From: Gari tellinella
Taxonomy: Eukaryota; Mollusca; Bivalvia; Cardiida; Psammobiidae
NCBI GenBank assembly: GCA_922989275.2
Contig: OV277857.1
Span: 3,906,001 to 3,970,000 of the forward strand
Direction: 5' to 3'
DNA length: 64,000 bases
Positions 55,484 to 64,000 of this stretch are shown in pieces (the first letter of the stretch is position 1; every line of letters begins with the position of its first letter). The position numbers and the translations under genes were made by a program. Below the pieces are notes generated by a model. It was given only the letters and a program-made list of their open reading frames with translations, ran no database searches and was not told the origin of the DNA.

Positions 55484-55884
55484 ATCCGTATTGTGTTTTT
55501 GGGAAACCAGCATAAAACGGTTATTTGGGATCCCATTAGAACTACATGGGACGTGATTCTTTCATAAAAAGCGGCTTTATCTGAGAAATTCGCTTTTAAA
55601 TTGTTATTTATAATTTGTTGGTGCAGCACAAATTAAAGAGCCTCCTTGTGAATGGAAAGAAGGACAACTCTGTAAATACAGGGCTCCAGATAACGGAAGT
55701 ATTTCGATTACTAAACTCTTTATTTCTGCTTTTAAACCCAATGGTGTCATACTCATTAGAATCGTCTCGAAGAGACGGTTTAATCAGTAGTAACACCATA
55801 GCATTCGGTGATGAAATGAGTGAGAACATGTTGGATTTGTTCAGTTTATTTCTCTTATCTGGAGCACTGTTCAAAATGAAGAAT
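55484..55884. other. no gene recognised; open frames on both strands
   Basis: A 101-codon frame on + (55615-55920) and one of 117 on - (55608-55961) overlap; neither resembles a known protein. Words CATAAAAAGCGG..TTTATCTG also occur near 13730, so it may be an old repeat. Confidence 0.4.
55753..55787. repeat. second, imperfect copy of the AGAATCGTCTC hairpin
   Basis: Same stem as 33457-33497 with mismatches in the right arm (gagacggtttaatcag). It shows that the hairpin is a dispersed repeat. Confidence 0.55.
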
Positions 55885-56025
55885 TTAACCCTTATTCTGC
55901 TGCTAAGACGTCTGCTTTGACATTGTCGTGTGCAATATCTGTTTAGTGTAGATTTAAGCATATTTTTTATTAAACAAACCTTAAGACGAGTGTCAAACAG
56001 TTGCGACCAGTAGGAACAGGGTTAA
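55885..56025 (+). mobile_element. MITE C22, hairpin collapsed
   Basis: TTAA both sides; the whole palindrome is reduced to CAAACAGTTGCGACCAG. Confidence 0.72.
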
Positions 56026-56099
56026 ACTATGAGATAAGGTCCCCACATGTAAATAATTAATCACGATGGTAATCGTGTACAATCCAATACGGGGGATCT

Positions 56100-58130
56100 T
56101 GCTGAAAATGACTGTTTCAGTCTTGTCTGCTCTCTAACTCAACCACCTATTTTTGGATCTTCACCAAACTTGCTATAAATGTTTATTAGTATAGAATCTA
56201 GCTCAAGTTTGATAACTATCAAAGTCGCATGAGGCATGTCTGAGTTATTACCCTTGAATAATGAAAAACAATGACTGTTTAAGCCTTTTCTGCTCTCTAA
56301 CCAAACTTGCTGGCATTGTGTATTTGTATTAAATATAGATAAAGACAAAAATCGAATACAGTTGACTGAAAACCCTTCAATAGGTAAAGGAGGTATGGAG
56401 TAGCCATTTATTACTTTACTTATTACCAACACGGCCAAGATGAAGCACATGCAACCATTGACCAAATAGTTGGCTTAAATAGAATAAAAAACTGTTCCTG
56501 TTACAGAGATGACAGGGCTAAAATAAGGGTGAAATAGCAAATTTTTAATAATTGAAGAACTATAACTCCAGCATGCCTTCGGCGATTTGGGTATTCATAG
56601 AACTGGACCAAGTTTTTATCCAATATTATTTTCAGCAAATTTGGTGAAGATCCAATTATAACCGTTTGAGTCAGAAAGCTGACAAGCCTGAAGTATGCAA
56701 TCTATAATCATTCAAGGGCAATAACTTCAACATGCCTTGTGCGATTTTAACCTAGATTTTTATATTAATAAACATTTTCAACAAGTTTGGTGAAAATCAC
56801 AAAAAAGTTATTTGTGTTAGAGAGCAAAAAATGGTGAAACAGGTATTTTTAAATACATAAAGGACAATAACTCAGACACGCCTTATGCGATTTAAGTAAT
56901 AATCAAACTGAACCTAGATTTTGTATAAATAAAGAATTTCAGCAAGTTTTGTTAAGATCCGAAAAGAAATGTTTGTGATAGAGAGCAAAAAATGCTGAAA
57001 CATTAATTTTCAATAACTAAAGGGCAAAAAACTCAGACATGCCTTATGCGATATAAGTACTATTCGAACTGGAGATATATTTTATATTATAAACATGTTC
57101 AGCAAGTTTAGTGAATATCCGATAAAAAACTGTATGTGTTAGAGTGCAAAAGAAACCCTGAAACAGTCATTTTTGAATAATTAAAGGACAATAACTCAGA
57201 TATACATTATGCGATTTTAGTAATATTCAAACTTAACCTTGATTTTATATTAATAAACATTTTCAGCAAATTGGGTGAAAATCAATAAAAAAGCATTCGT
57301 GTTAGAGAGCAAAAAATGGTGAAACAGTCCTTCTTAATACATTAAGGGCAATAACTCAGATAATCATTATGGGATTTTAGTAATAATCAAACTGGACCTA
57401 GATTTTATATAAATAAAGAATTTTAGCAAGTTTGTAGAAGATCCGATGAAAACTCTTTGTGTTAGAGAGCAAAAAAGGCTGAAACAGTCATTTCTAATAA
57501 TTAAAGAGCAATTACTCCGACATTCCTTATATGATTTTAGTAGTATTCAAATTTAACAATGATTTAATATCAATGAAAATTTTCAGCAAGTTTGGTGAAC
57601 ATTCAATAAAAAGAATTTGTGTTAGAAATAAAAAAACTTGCTGAAAACAGTCATTTTAATACATAAAGGGTAAAAACTTAGATATGCCTCATACGATTTT
57701 AGTAGTTATCAAACTAAACCTAGATTTTATACTAATGAACATTTTCAGCAAGTTTGGTAAAGATCCAATAAAAGTATTTGTGAAAGAGAGCAATAATTGC
57801 TGAATCACTCATTTTTAATACAAAAATGGCAAAAACGCAAACATGCCATATGCGATTTTAGTAGTAATCAAACTGGACCAAGATTTTATAATAATAAACA
57901 ATTTCAGTAAGTTTGGTGAAGATCAACTAAAAAATGCTTGTTTTAGAGAGCAAAAAATGCTGAAACAGTCAACTTTTAATACATAAAGGGCAAAAAGTCT
58001 TACATGCCTTATTCGATTTAAATAGTAATTTAACTGTACCTAGATTTTATATAAAAGAACATTTAATGCAAGTTTGGTGAAGATCCGACAAAAACTCTTT
58101 GTGTTAGAGAGCAAAAAGGGCTGAAACACT
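56100..58130. repeat. ~161-bp satellite array with inverted left border
   Basis: The landmark AGAGAGCAAAAA recurs at 56819, 56980, 57141, 57304, 57464, 57624, 57785, 57945 and 58106, giving a 160-163 bp period. Each unit also has CAGCAAGTTTGGTGAAGATC and TGCCTTATGCGATTTTAGT. Two older, degraded units precede (from about 56500). At 56100-56330 the same landmarks appear reversed (TCTGCTCTCTAAC, CACCAAACTTGCT). The period is that of the bivalve satellite BIV160, but I cannot compare sequences. Confidence 0.88.
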
Positions 58131-58565
58131 GCTGTGACGAAATGTGACTCATTTTATAGCAATCGTTGCACCCCAGTGATATTGAACCCAGCTGTTCCAC
58201 GTGCCACTAATCCGTGTGGTAATATTTATGTCAGACGTTCTACTTTCGGTTTGTAATGGTTTTAAATCGCTTTTTTGGTGATTTAGGTCTGTCTTCTACA
58301 TTTCATAGATCAGTTTGGCCCATCAGAATGATCAAGCATTATTATCAACCGTTATTGTATTTCGCACATGAAAAAAAGGTCCGAAAACACAATGGGACTA
58401 TTATAGGAAACAGGCGATATTTTACCACTCTTAAATGGTGCGTCTTCAAACAATCGTCTGACAGTGTTTCTTTCAAATAGTCTTATGGTGTGTAATATTT
58501 CTAATACATAAGCAAATCTTATTTACACACCAAAATAGGTTATCCATGTAAAATAAAGTAAATAT
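58131..58565. other. no recognisable feature
   Basis: A 74-codon frame at 58256-58480 without recognisable domain, directly after the satellite. Confidence 0.45.
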
Positions 58566-58594
58566 AATTATTATTATTATTATTGTTATTATTA
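58566..58594. repeat. (ATT)n microsatellite
   Basis: About nine ATT units with one G, ending at the TTAA of C23. Confidence 0.85.
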
Positions 58595-58804
58595 ACCCTT
58601 ATTCTACCATTATATCATTTGTTTTGAAATTGACGATTACAAGATTGGTAAAATTCATATTTATACATTTTTAAGTTGCAGAAACCAAGAAAACAGGCGT
58701 CAAACAGCTTTGAACCGGATAAGACGTCGCTTGGCACGGCGTCTGATCTACATGTAATTTTTGGCACATACCATTCAAGTCGCAATTAACAGGCTTAGGG
58801 TTAA
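58592..58804 (+). mobile_element. MITE C23
   Basis: TTAACCCTTATTCTACC and GCTTAGGGTTAA, TTAA both sides; hairpin decayed. Confidence 0.72.
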
Positions 58805-58856
58805 CCTTGTATTCCAAAGAAACCCAGTAAATCACTTTAAATAGATCTACAATGTA

Positions 58857-59103
58857 CAGTGGAGAAAACGTTATTATTTCCCAATAAACGCGTTTACGTT
58901 TAAACTATTATTTCCATTACAAACAGTTTGAAGCCAGATCAGACGCCGGGTAACCCGGCGTCTGATCAGGCTCCAAACTGATTGCCAATCAGGTTAAAAT
59001 GCATAATCAGAATTGTCAAATAGTTGCAATTTTCTACGTTTAAATGCAATGCGTTTGCGTTCTATTTGCGTTTAAACGGGAAAGAATGACGTGTTCTCCA
59101 CTG
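58857..59103 (-). mobile_element. MITE A21
   Basis: TA-flanked, end variant GAGAAAACGTTATTATTTCC. This shares the AACGTT subterminal variant with A2 and may define an older subfamily. Confidence 0.86.
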
Positions 59104-59159
59104 TACCATCTTACCGCCTTGTACACTGACATTTGTAAACTCGGCGTCTGATTAGAAGT

Positions 59160-59654
59160 TAACCCATTCACTGCCATGACGTCATTAATTATTGTCGTCT
59201 GCTTTTATTCTTCAAATTTTGATATATGAAATTGAGAGACTTATAAGATATTGAAATGAGTGTCTGACCTATTTGGGGCCCAATTAATAAAACTTCGTAC
59301 GACAAAAGGAATGTTGACGTAAGTCATATTATAAAAGTCTCAATTATTATTTATTTCTCTTTCTAATCTTGTCTTGTAACATCTTTTTGGAATCGTCTTG
59401 CCAAAGAGATACCACAAGACGGGATTAAATGCAGAAATGAGAAATTAAATGTATTTTAAAGTTTTGACTTACGATCGTTTTTGTCGTATAATGTTTTATA
59501 AAACGGACCCCTGGTCTTGATTCAAACAGATCTGTTTGACACTAATTTCAATAGTTCTTAAGTCAAGACACCGAATATTTAAATATCATAAATAAAAGCA
59601 GACGACAACTGATATTTTTTAATTTGATGACGTCATGGCAGTGAAAGGGGTTAA
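59160..59654 (+). mobile_element. MITE C24 with M4 in place of the hairpin
   Basis: The left end TTAACCCATTCACTGCCATG to GTGTCTGACC and a mirror-image right end GACACTAATTTC to GGCAGTGAAAGGGGTTAA flank M element 59275-59514. Both halves are left-type. Confidence 0.75.
59275..59514. mobile_element. MITE M4 inside C24
   Basis: GGGGCCCAATTAATAAAAC and TTTTATAAAACGGACCCCTGG; GGAATCGTCTTGCCAAAG centre. Confidence 0.75.
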
Positions 59655-59668
59655 CCACTTACCACATA

Positions 59669-59916
59669 CAGTGGAGAATCTGTTATTCTTTCCCGTTTAA
59701 ACGCAAACGTACGCAAACGCATTTAGCACTAAAACGTAGAAAAGAACAACTTTTGGACAATTCTGTTAATTCATATTTATCATGGTGGCAAACAGTTTGG
59801 AGCCTGATCAGACGCCGGGTTACCCGGCGTCTGATCTGGCTCCAAACTGTTTGCACTGCAAATAATAGTTTTAGCATAAACGCGTTTATTGGGAAAGAAT
59901 AACGTTTTCTCCACTG
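59669..59916 (+). mobile_element. MITE A22
   Basis: TA-flanked. It sits 15 bases inside a B-type terminus (TTAACCACTTACCACATA) that begins at the TTAA closing C24. Confidence 0.87.
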
Positions 59917-60055
59917 TATGTCAAAAGCAATCATACTTTAGAGGGATTTTGATAGTTTGACTTTTCTGTACTTTTTGAGCGATACTGTGAAACATCTCTC
60001 AACCTGAATTAAATAAAAATATAAATTCGATAGCTCAGCCTGTTAGTGACATGTG

Positions 60056-60140
60056 ACAGCTTAATACAGGATAAATGTAATTCAGAAAGCTCTCTTCCTT
60101 TGGGAGCTTTCTGACTTGCATTTATCCTGCATTAAGAAAG
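60056..60140. repeat. Q-type hairpin
   Basis: AATACAGGATAAATGTAATT and inverse, apex AAGCTCTCTTCCTTTGGGAG. Confidence 0.65.
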
Positions 60141-60160
60141 CAACTGTACTTTGTGGTCTG

Positions 60161-60341
60161 CAGGGCTGCCATTTCTCCGATTTTTTACGATTTTATCTTA
60201 GCAGATGGTAGCTTAAAGCAGGCGGAAATGAAAGCAGAATGCGCATTCTGCTTAACTTTTACTTGCTTTAAGTATACACGCTTGAAAAATAGATAAATTG
60301 GAACTCTTAGGTGTTTTGATGATCAAGTTGTGGAAGCCCTG
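60161..60341 (+). mobile_element. P element with shortened B cassette
   Basis: CAGGGCTGCCATTTCTCCG at left, TGGAAGCCCTG at right, hairpin GCAGAATGCGCATTCTGC with a shortened apex. Confidence 0.7.
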
Positions 60342-60688
60342 GGTATGCCGTCTTTTCCAAATGATGCTCGGTTTAGAGAGCTTTTATTGTTTTCATTAGA
60401 AATAGGGTTATTTACGCTAGCGTCTCCTGGGAAATAGTTTAATGAGAAATGGTGCCATGACTTTCAAATTGAGTACAGTGTATATGTAAGCTTGAACATA
60501 ATTAGTTTTTCTTATAGTTAGAAAATATAGTACTCTCGTACATCAAGACGTTACGGTGGCTGTTTTTTAGAACAATGTACAGTACAATCTAGAAACACAA
60601 AACTCCAAAAAATCAGATATCTCCAAACCCAAACAATCGACCCCAAAGAGTTTGTTTTACGTGCTCGCTTAACATTCAATCATAAGGA
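60342..60688. other. no recognisable feature
   Basis: Nothing noted. Confidence 0.5.
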
Positions 60689-60862
60689 AATTACCCCCAA
60701 TAAAAACTCCTTTGATTTATTACTCCGCTGAAAAAAGTTCAACTTTATAATTAAAAGATCAAGAATATTTTTATATCATAGCAGATGGAAGATTAAAGCA
60801 GACTGAAAGAAAAGAAGAATGCGTTATTAGTCGCGTTCTGCTTTACTTTCAACTTGATTTAA
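60689..60862 (-). mobile_element. MITE B29, ends at the TTAA of C25
   Basis: Reverse B with decayed apex (GCGTTATTAGTCGCG). It breaks off at TTAA 60859-60862, which also begins C25. Confidence 0.65.
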
Positions 60863-61071
60863 CCCTTATCCTGCTGATCGCGACTACACTGGTTTTTGCA
60901 AACGGTTTGGATCCAGATCAGACGCCGCGTAACGCGGCGTCTGATCTGGACCCAAACTGTTTGACAGTCGTCTTTAGTTTTCTTTAATTAAGAAATGTAT
61001 AAATCTAAATTTAACAAATTTTGCAGACGACAATTTCAAAGCAGACGACTTTGCAGCAGGATAATGGTTAA
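60859..61071 (-). mobile_element. MITE C25
   Basis: TTAACCCTTATCCTGCTG end, hairpin GGATCCAGATCAGACGCCGC intact, GCAGGATAATGGTTAA. Same end variant as C22 and C23. Confidence 0.83.
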
Positions 61072-61254
61072 AAGGCCGCATTGCTTCAAAATTAGAAAGA
61101 TAATAAAGGGTAATAGCGGGTAAACGGATACCTACCATGAGCTCAAAGAATAGGTGTTATTGTTTAATACAAGGCATCGGTATTTCAGAAAGTTTTCCTA
61201 ATGTTGTTCTACATTACGTTACCGCCTTTCTCCGACTTCTTCGAATTCAACTTC

Positions 61255-61580
61255 TTTTGAATGTTCGCTTAACCTCTAGAATGTGGAGACCTCCCTTCAC
61301 CGGATCCTCTCTAAGCGGAAAACTTTTATAACCAAGACCCTCTCTGAGCCGGAAACCTACCTAAGCTGGAAACCATTTTTAACCGAAAACCTCTCTAAGC
61401 CGGAAACCTATCTTAGCCGAATTTTTAACCTAAAACCTCTCTTAACTCTCTAAACCGGAAAATTTTGTTTAAACCGAAAACCTCTCTATTCCGGAAAACT
61501 ATTTAAGCCGGAAACCTTTTTTTAACAGGAAACCTCTGCAATCAAGAAATCTCGCTAAACCGAAAACCTCTCTACATCGG
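61255..61580. repeat. minisatellite of CCTCTCTAAGCCGGAAA units
   Basis: About a dozen imperfect units of 20-30 bp, same strand. The words CCTCTCTA also occur in the ends of the F family nearby. Confidence 0.72.
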
Positions 61581-61704
61581 ACTTTTAACATGGTTCCGAA
61601 TGGTTCGATGTTCAGTGGTTTCAAAGTAAATGCATATGAACAAAAGGTCTAGAGGATATTAGTCCTAAACAAGAATTTTTCTTTAAGAATGTAAGCTTTT
61701 ACTA

Positions 61705-61910
61705 CAGTAAAACCTCTCTATTACGACCACTAAAAAGAAGGCTGAATCATTGTATTAAAGACCGGTGACAGATTAAAGCAAGGTGACAGATTAAAGCAAG
61801 GTGACAGTAAAACAGAACGCTCCTAAAGGAGCGTTCTGTTTTAATGGCACATTTCTTTAAGCACCAAATAATTAACACAATTTAGTGGTCGTAATAGAGA
61901 GGTTTTACTG
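61705..61910. mobile_element. MITE F3 with an 18-bp tandem copy
   Basis: CAGTAAAACCTCTCTATTAC and AGAGAGGTTTTACTG, TA flanks. GGTGACAGATTAAAGCAA is duplicated next to the hairpin (AACGCTCC-TAAA-GGAGCGTT). Confidence 0.83.
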
Positions 61911-62262
61911 TATACAGTTCAGGACTCACTGTGTTCATTTGAATGAACATTTGAATTTACATTCTTCAAACTATACGTGTCAGACTGAATGATTGGATTA
62001 TTCAGTAAAGCGTTCATCATGGTGTCATATACAGCGTGTAAGTACGCTGTTAGTGGTGAACTTTAACCCAATTTGTTCACCATCTGGGAATTACAATAAT
62101 GAACTTTACATTTTCAATGGAAGAGAAAATGAGATCTCAGACAAAGTTTGAATATGTCCTGAATATATCCCACGATACTCTGATAACAATTGTTACGGCT
62201 ACTGAGTAAACGGTTGGATGAGTTGGGGTTTTTTACGACACTGCGACACAAAATATGTTATA
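61911..62262. other. no recognisable feature
   Basis: Nothing noted. Confidence 0.5.
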
Positions 62263-62613
62263 CAGTACCCCCTCTCTTCAACGACCCTCCGACCAACGGT
62301 TCCCTCCTTATAACGATCATTTCCGCTATCCCCAAAACAATATAATCATGTATAACCTTTTCGCAATATAGTCTACTTAAAATTGTCGTCTGCTGTTTTC
62401 TCAAATTTACATATTAGACATTTTGACAGAAAAAAACTATAATGACGAGAGGCAAACAGCTTTAACCCAGATCAGACACCGCGGAAAGCGGCGTCTGATC
62501 TGGATTCAAGCTGTTTGCAAATATTAACCAATTTACCTACCTGCAACGACTCCCTCCGAATAACGCACATATTTGTGTCTCCCACTGTGTGTCGTTGCTA
62601 AGAGGGAGCGCTG
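62263..62613 (+). mobile_element. MITE E8
   Basis: CAGTACCCCCTCTCTTCAAC and AGAGGGAGCGCTG, TA flanks, hairpin apex CCGCGGAAAGCGG. Confidence 0.84.
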
Positions 62614-62656
62614 TATAGCGCCGATGAATGACGAGGGATGATAAGAGCAGGCGGTG

Positions 62657-63020
62657 TATAACAGGGGAGAATATGTCATTCAGGCGTCTGATCAGAGTCT
62701 ACACTGTTTGCTGATAGGAATTTCAGTATAAAATAAAATGAAAATGAAAATTTTGACCAGGCATCCCTTTGATAAAAATGGACTAATCCAATATATAAAC
62801 ATGGAAGAATTCACTGGGTATAAATGGGTTTAACACAAACGAAACTCAAACGAATTGCAATAAAATATAGAAAATGGATACTTCTTGACACATATCTAAC
62901 GCATTATTTTGATAATAGTAGCACACAGTTCTAAGACTGATTATACACCGGTTAATTCGGCGTATCATCTGGCCAAAACTGTTGCAATCGAAACAAGCGT
63001 TCTGACATAAACGCGCTTAT
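62657..63020 (+). mobile_element. decayed MITE A split by half a D element
   Basis: AGGGGAGAATATGTCATTC (left A end), then D5 from 62683 to 62834, then A sequence again (CACAAACGAAACTCAAACG to an AAACGCG box). The D half begins exactly at its own hairpin apex. Confidence 0.55.
62683..62834 (-). mobile_element. MITE D5, half from hairpin apex
   Basis: AGGCGTCTGATCAGAGTC to AAATGGGTTTAA, embedded in a decayed A element. Confidence 0.7.
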
Positions 63021-63280
63021 CACATATTTTGCGGTCTGGGAGTTGCATAAATCGATTGTATAAATATCGTAATCCACTAGTGGTATTTCGTTTTTTGCGC
63101 TCCGGTCTATACCTTTTCGTCCACAAGCACTGTATGTAGCGGGACACCAAATGACGTCAATTGCCATGACGTTACCGTAAACAACGTTAGAGAGAAAATC
63201 TATGTAGCAGAAATACTACAAACTACGTTTTTTATTGATTTTATAAGTGTTTAAAAGTGTTTTGTGATACATAGAATCTC

Positions 63281-63412
63281 ACATTCGTGATCATTATTTA
63301 TCATTTTTAATAAACTTGTTGACTAAAATTAATATGACGCTCGTCAAGGCTCGCGTCATATTATTTTAGTGAACTCGTTTATCAAAAATGATAAATAATG
63401 ATCACTCATGTA
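63281..63412. mobile_element. 132-bp palindrome, AT-rich
   Basis: GTGATCATTATTTATCATTT and its inverse with centre ATGACGCTCGTC/GGCTCGCGTCAT. Confidence 0.75.
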
Positions 63413-63439
63413 AGATCCTCTATTTATTGGAAATGAATA

Positions 63440-63590
63440 ACGTCTTCTCCACTGAAATAAGTAGAGAATGTATGATTGTTCTCACAATACACGTGTCGGT
63501 TGTGCTGAAGCAATTATTTCCATTGCAAACAGCTAAGAGCCCGGTAAACAGGCGTCTTATAAAGCACATACCTGTTTGCAACTCTGATTT
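63440..63590 (-). mobile_element. heavily decayed A-like copy
   Basis: CGTCTTCTCCACTGAAATA, TATTTCCATTGCAAACAG and a broken hairpin arm remain. Borders uncertain. Confidence 0.4.
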
Positions 63591-63619
63591 AAATTAATTT
63601 TGTTGCGTTTGTCTTTTAG

Positions 63620-63762
63620 ACAAGATTATACGGAAAAGACTAACGTTCACGAACTCCTCTCAGCCTGTGAAACTACTGAAGAAAATAACACGTCGTGATT
63701 CCGGGGTCATTGCCTCTAAACTGTTTACTAATTCCAGAAAATCGTGGTCAGCAGGAATATGA
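63620..63762 (+). CDS. weak candidate terminal exon, unknown protein
   Basis: After a pyrimidine-rich tract ending in tag (63617-63619), one frame stays open for 47 codons (KIIRKRLTFTNSSQPVKLLK and on to SWSAGI) before TGA. It is basic and Ser/Thr-rich, with no domain I recognise. Chance is possible. Confidence 0.22.
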
Positions 63763-63801
63763 TTTATAATTGATCAACAACGGTATGAAAACGGTTTGCT
63801 A

Positions 63802-64000
63802 TTAACCCTTTACCTGATAGCCTAGTTATAATATTGAAGATAGGTGACTACTTAAAGCAGGTTGAAAGTAAAGCAGAATGCGCCCTAAGGCGCATTCTGC
63901 TTTACTTTCAGCCTGCTTTAAGCTATTACCAGCTAGAATAAGGAAAGTATTAAATATGACACATATTCAGTACGGTTTATATTGGAACTATTTTCTTCAG
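63802..64000 (+). mobile_element. MITE B30, cut by the window edge
   Basis: TTAACCCTTTACCTGATAG left end, perfect hairpin GCAGAATGCGCCCTAAGGCG, right part to TTTTCTTCAG at the edge. Confidence 0.85.

Noticed and set aside
55608..55961. 117-codon frame on the minus strand
   Set aside because: Overlaps an equally open frame on the other strand, includes a dispersed hairpin and runs into the end of a C element. No known domain.
56139..56465. 108-codon frame on the minus strand
   Set aside because: Lies in the inverted satellite units; it is a repeat artefact.
1110..62613. CRISPR array
   Set aside because: The repeats are dispersed, palindromic, 50-250 bp, in both orientations and without even spacers. 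The host is eukaryotic.

Overview
The window looks like nuclear DNA of a bivalve mollusc. It is AT-rich, intron-dominated and densely packed with short palindromic DNA transposons. No operons, Shine-Dalgarno sites or long ORFs are present. My best guess is a heterodont bivalve such as Dreissena, because I associate hairpins with a GATCAGACGCCG core with that genome. I could not check this, and the bivalve call rests mainly on the globin and the style of the repeats.

The one gene I can support runs on the + strand from 33620 to 49391. It is a three-exon globin of 197 residues with an MGC start, like the membrane-anchored globin X class. Its two introns sit at the two positions classically conserved in globins (helix B, phase 2; helix G, phase 0). 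Intron 1 is about 2.7 kb and intron 2 about 12.5 kb, and both are full of transposons. Both introns carry decayed upstream copies of their own acceptor site plus the start of the next exon: one copy in intron 1, and a tandem run of seven in intron 2.

Almost everything else is repeat. The family names used below are mine. A: ~246 bp, TA-flanked, ends CAGTGGAGAA. B: ~250 bp, TTAA-flanked, ends TTAACCCTTTACCCCATA, with a hairpin built on AAAGTAAAGCAGAA. C: ~215 bp, TTAA-flanked, ends TTAACCCCTTCACTGCC. D: ~210-245 bp, TTAACCCATTTAT ends. E: ~320-360 bp, TA-flanked, ends CAGTGCTCTCTCC. F: ~205 bp, ends CAGTAAAACCTCTCTAT. I: ~195 bp, ends CAGTCGAAACTCGATA. L, M, P, R and Q are further palindromic families. 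Families A, C, D and E have unrelated ends but carry the same palindromic core, and their flanking arm bases differ between families while still pairing within each element. A 539-bp TTAA element (T) carrying a tRNA-like segment occurs twice, almost identical, each time inside a B element.

Other content: a SINE with a perfect 13-bp target duplication (15003-15283), two LINE remnants (35450-36248, 28115-28500), a ~161-bp satellite with an inverted left border (56100-58130), several minisatellites, and long foldback elements.

Layout: 1-33.4 kb is intergenic repeat landscape with one weak candidate exon at 28.65 kb. 33.5-49.4 kb is the globin gene. 49.4-64 kb is repeat landscape again, with the satellite at 56-58 kb and a weak candidate terminal exon at 63.6 kb.
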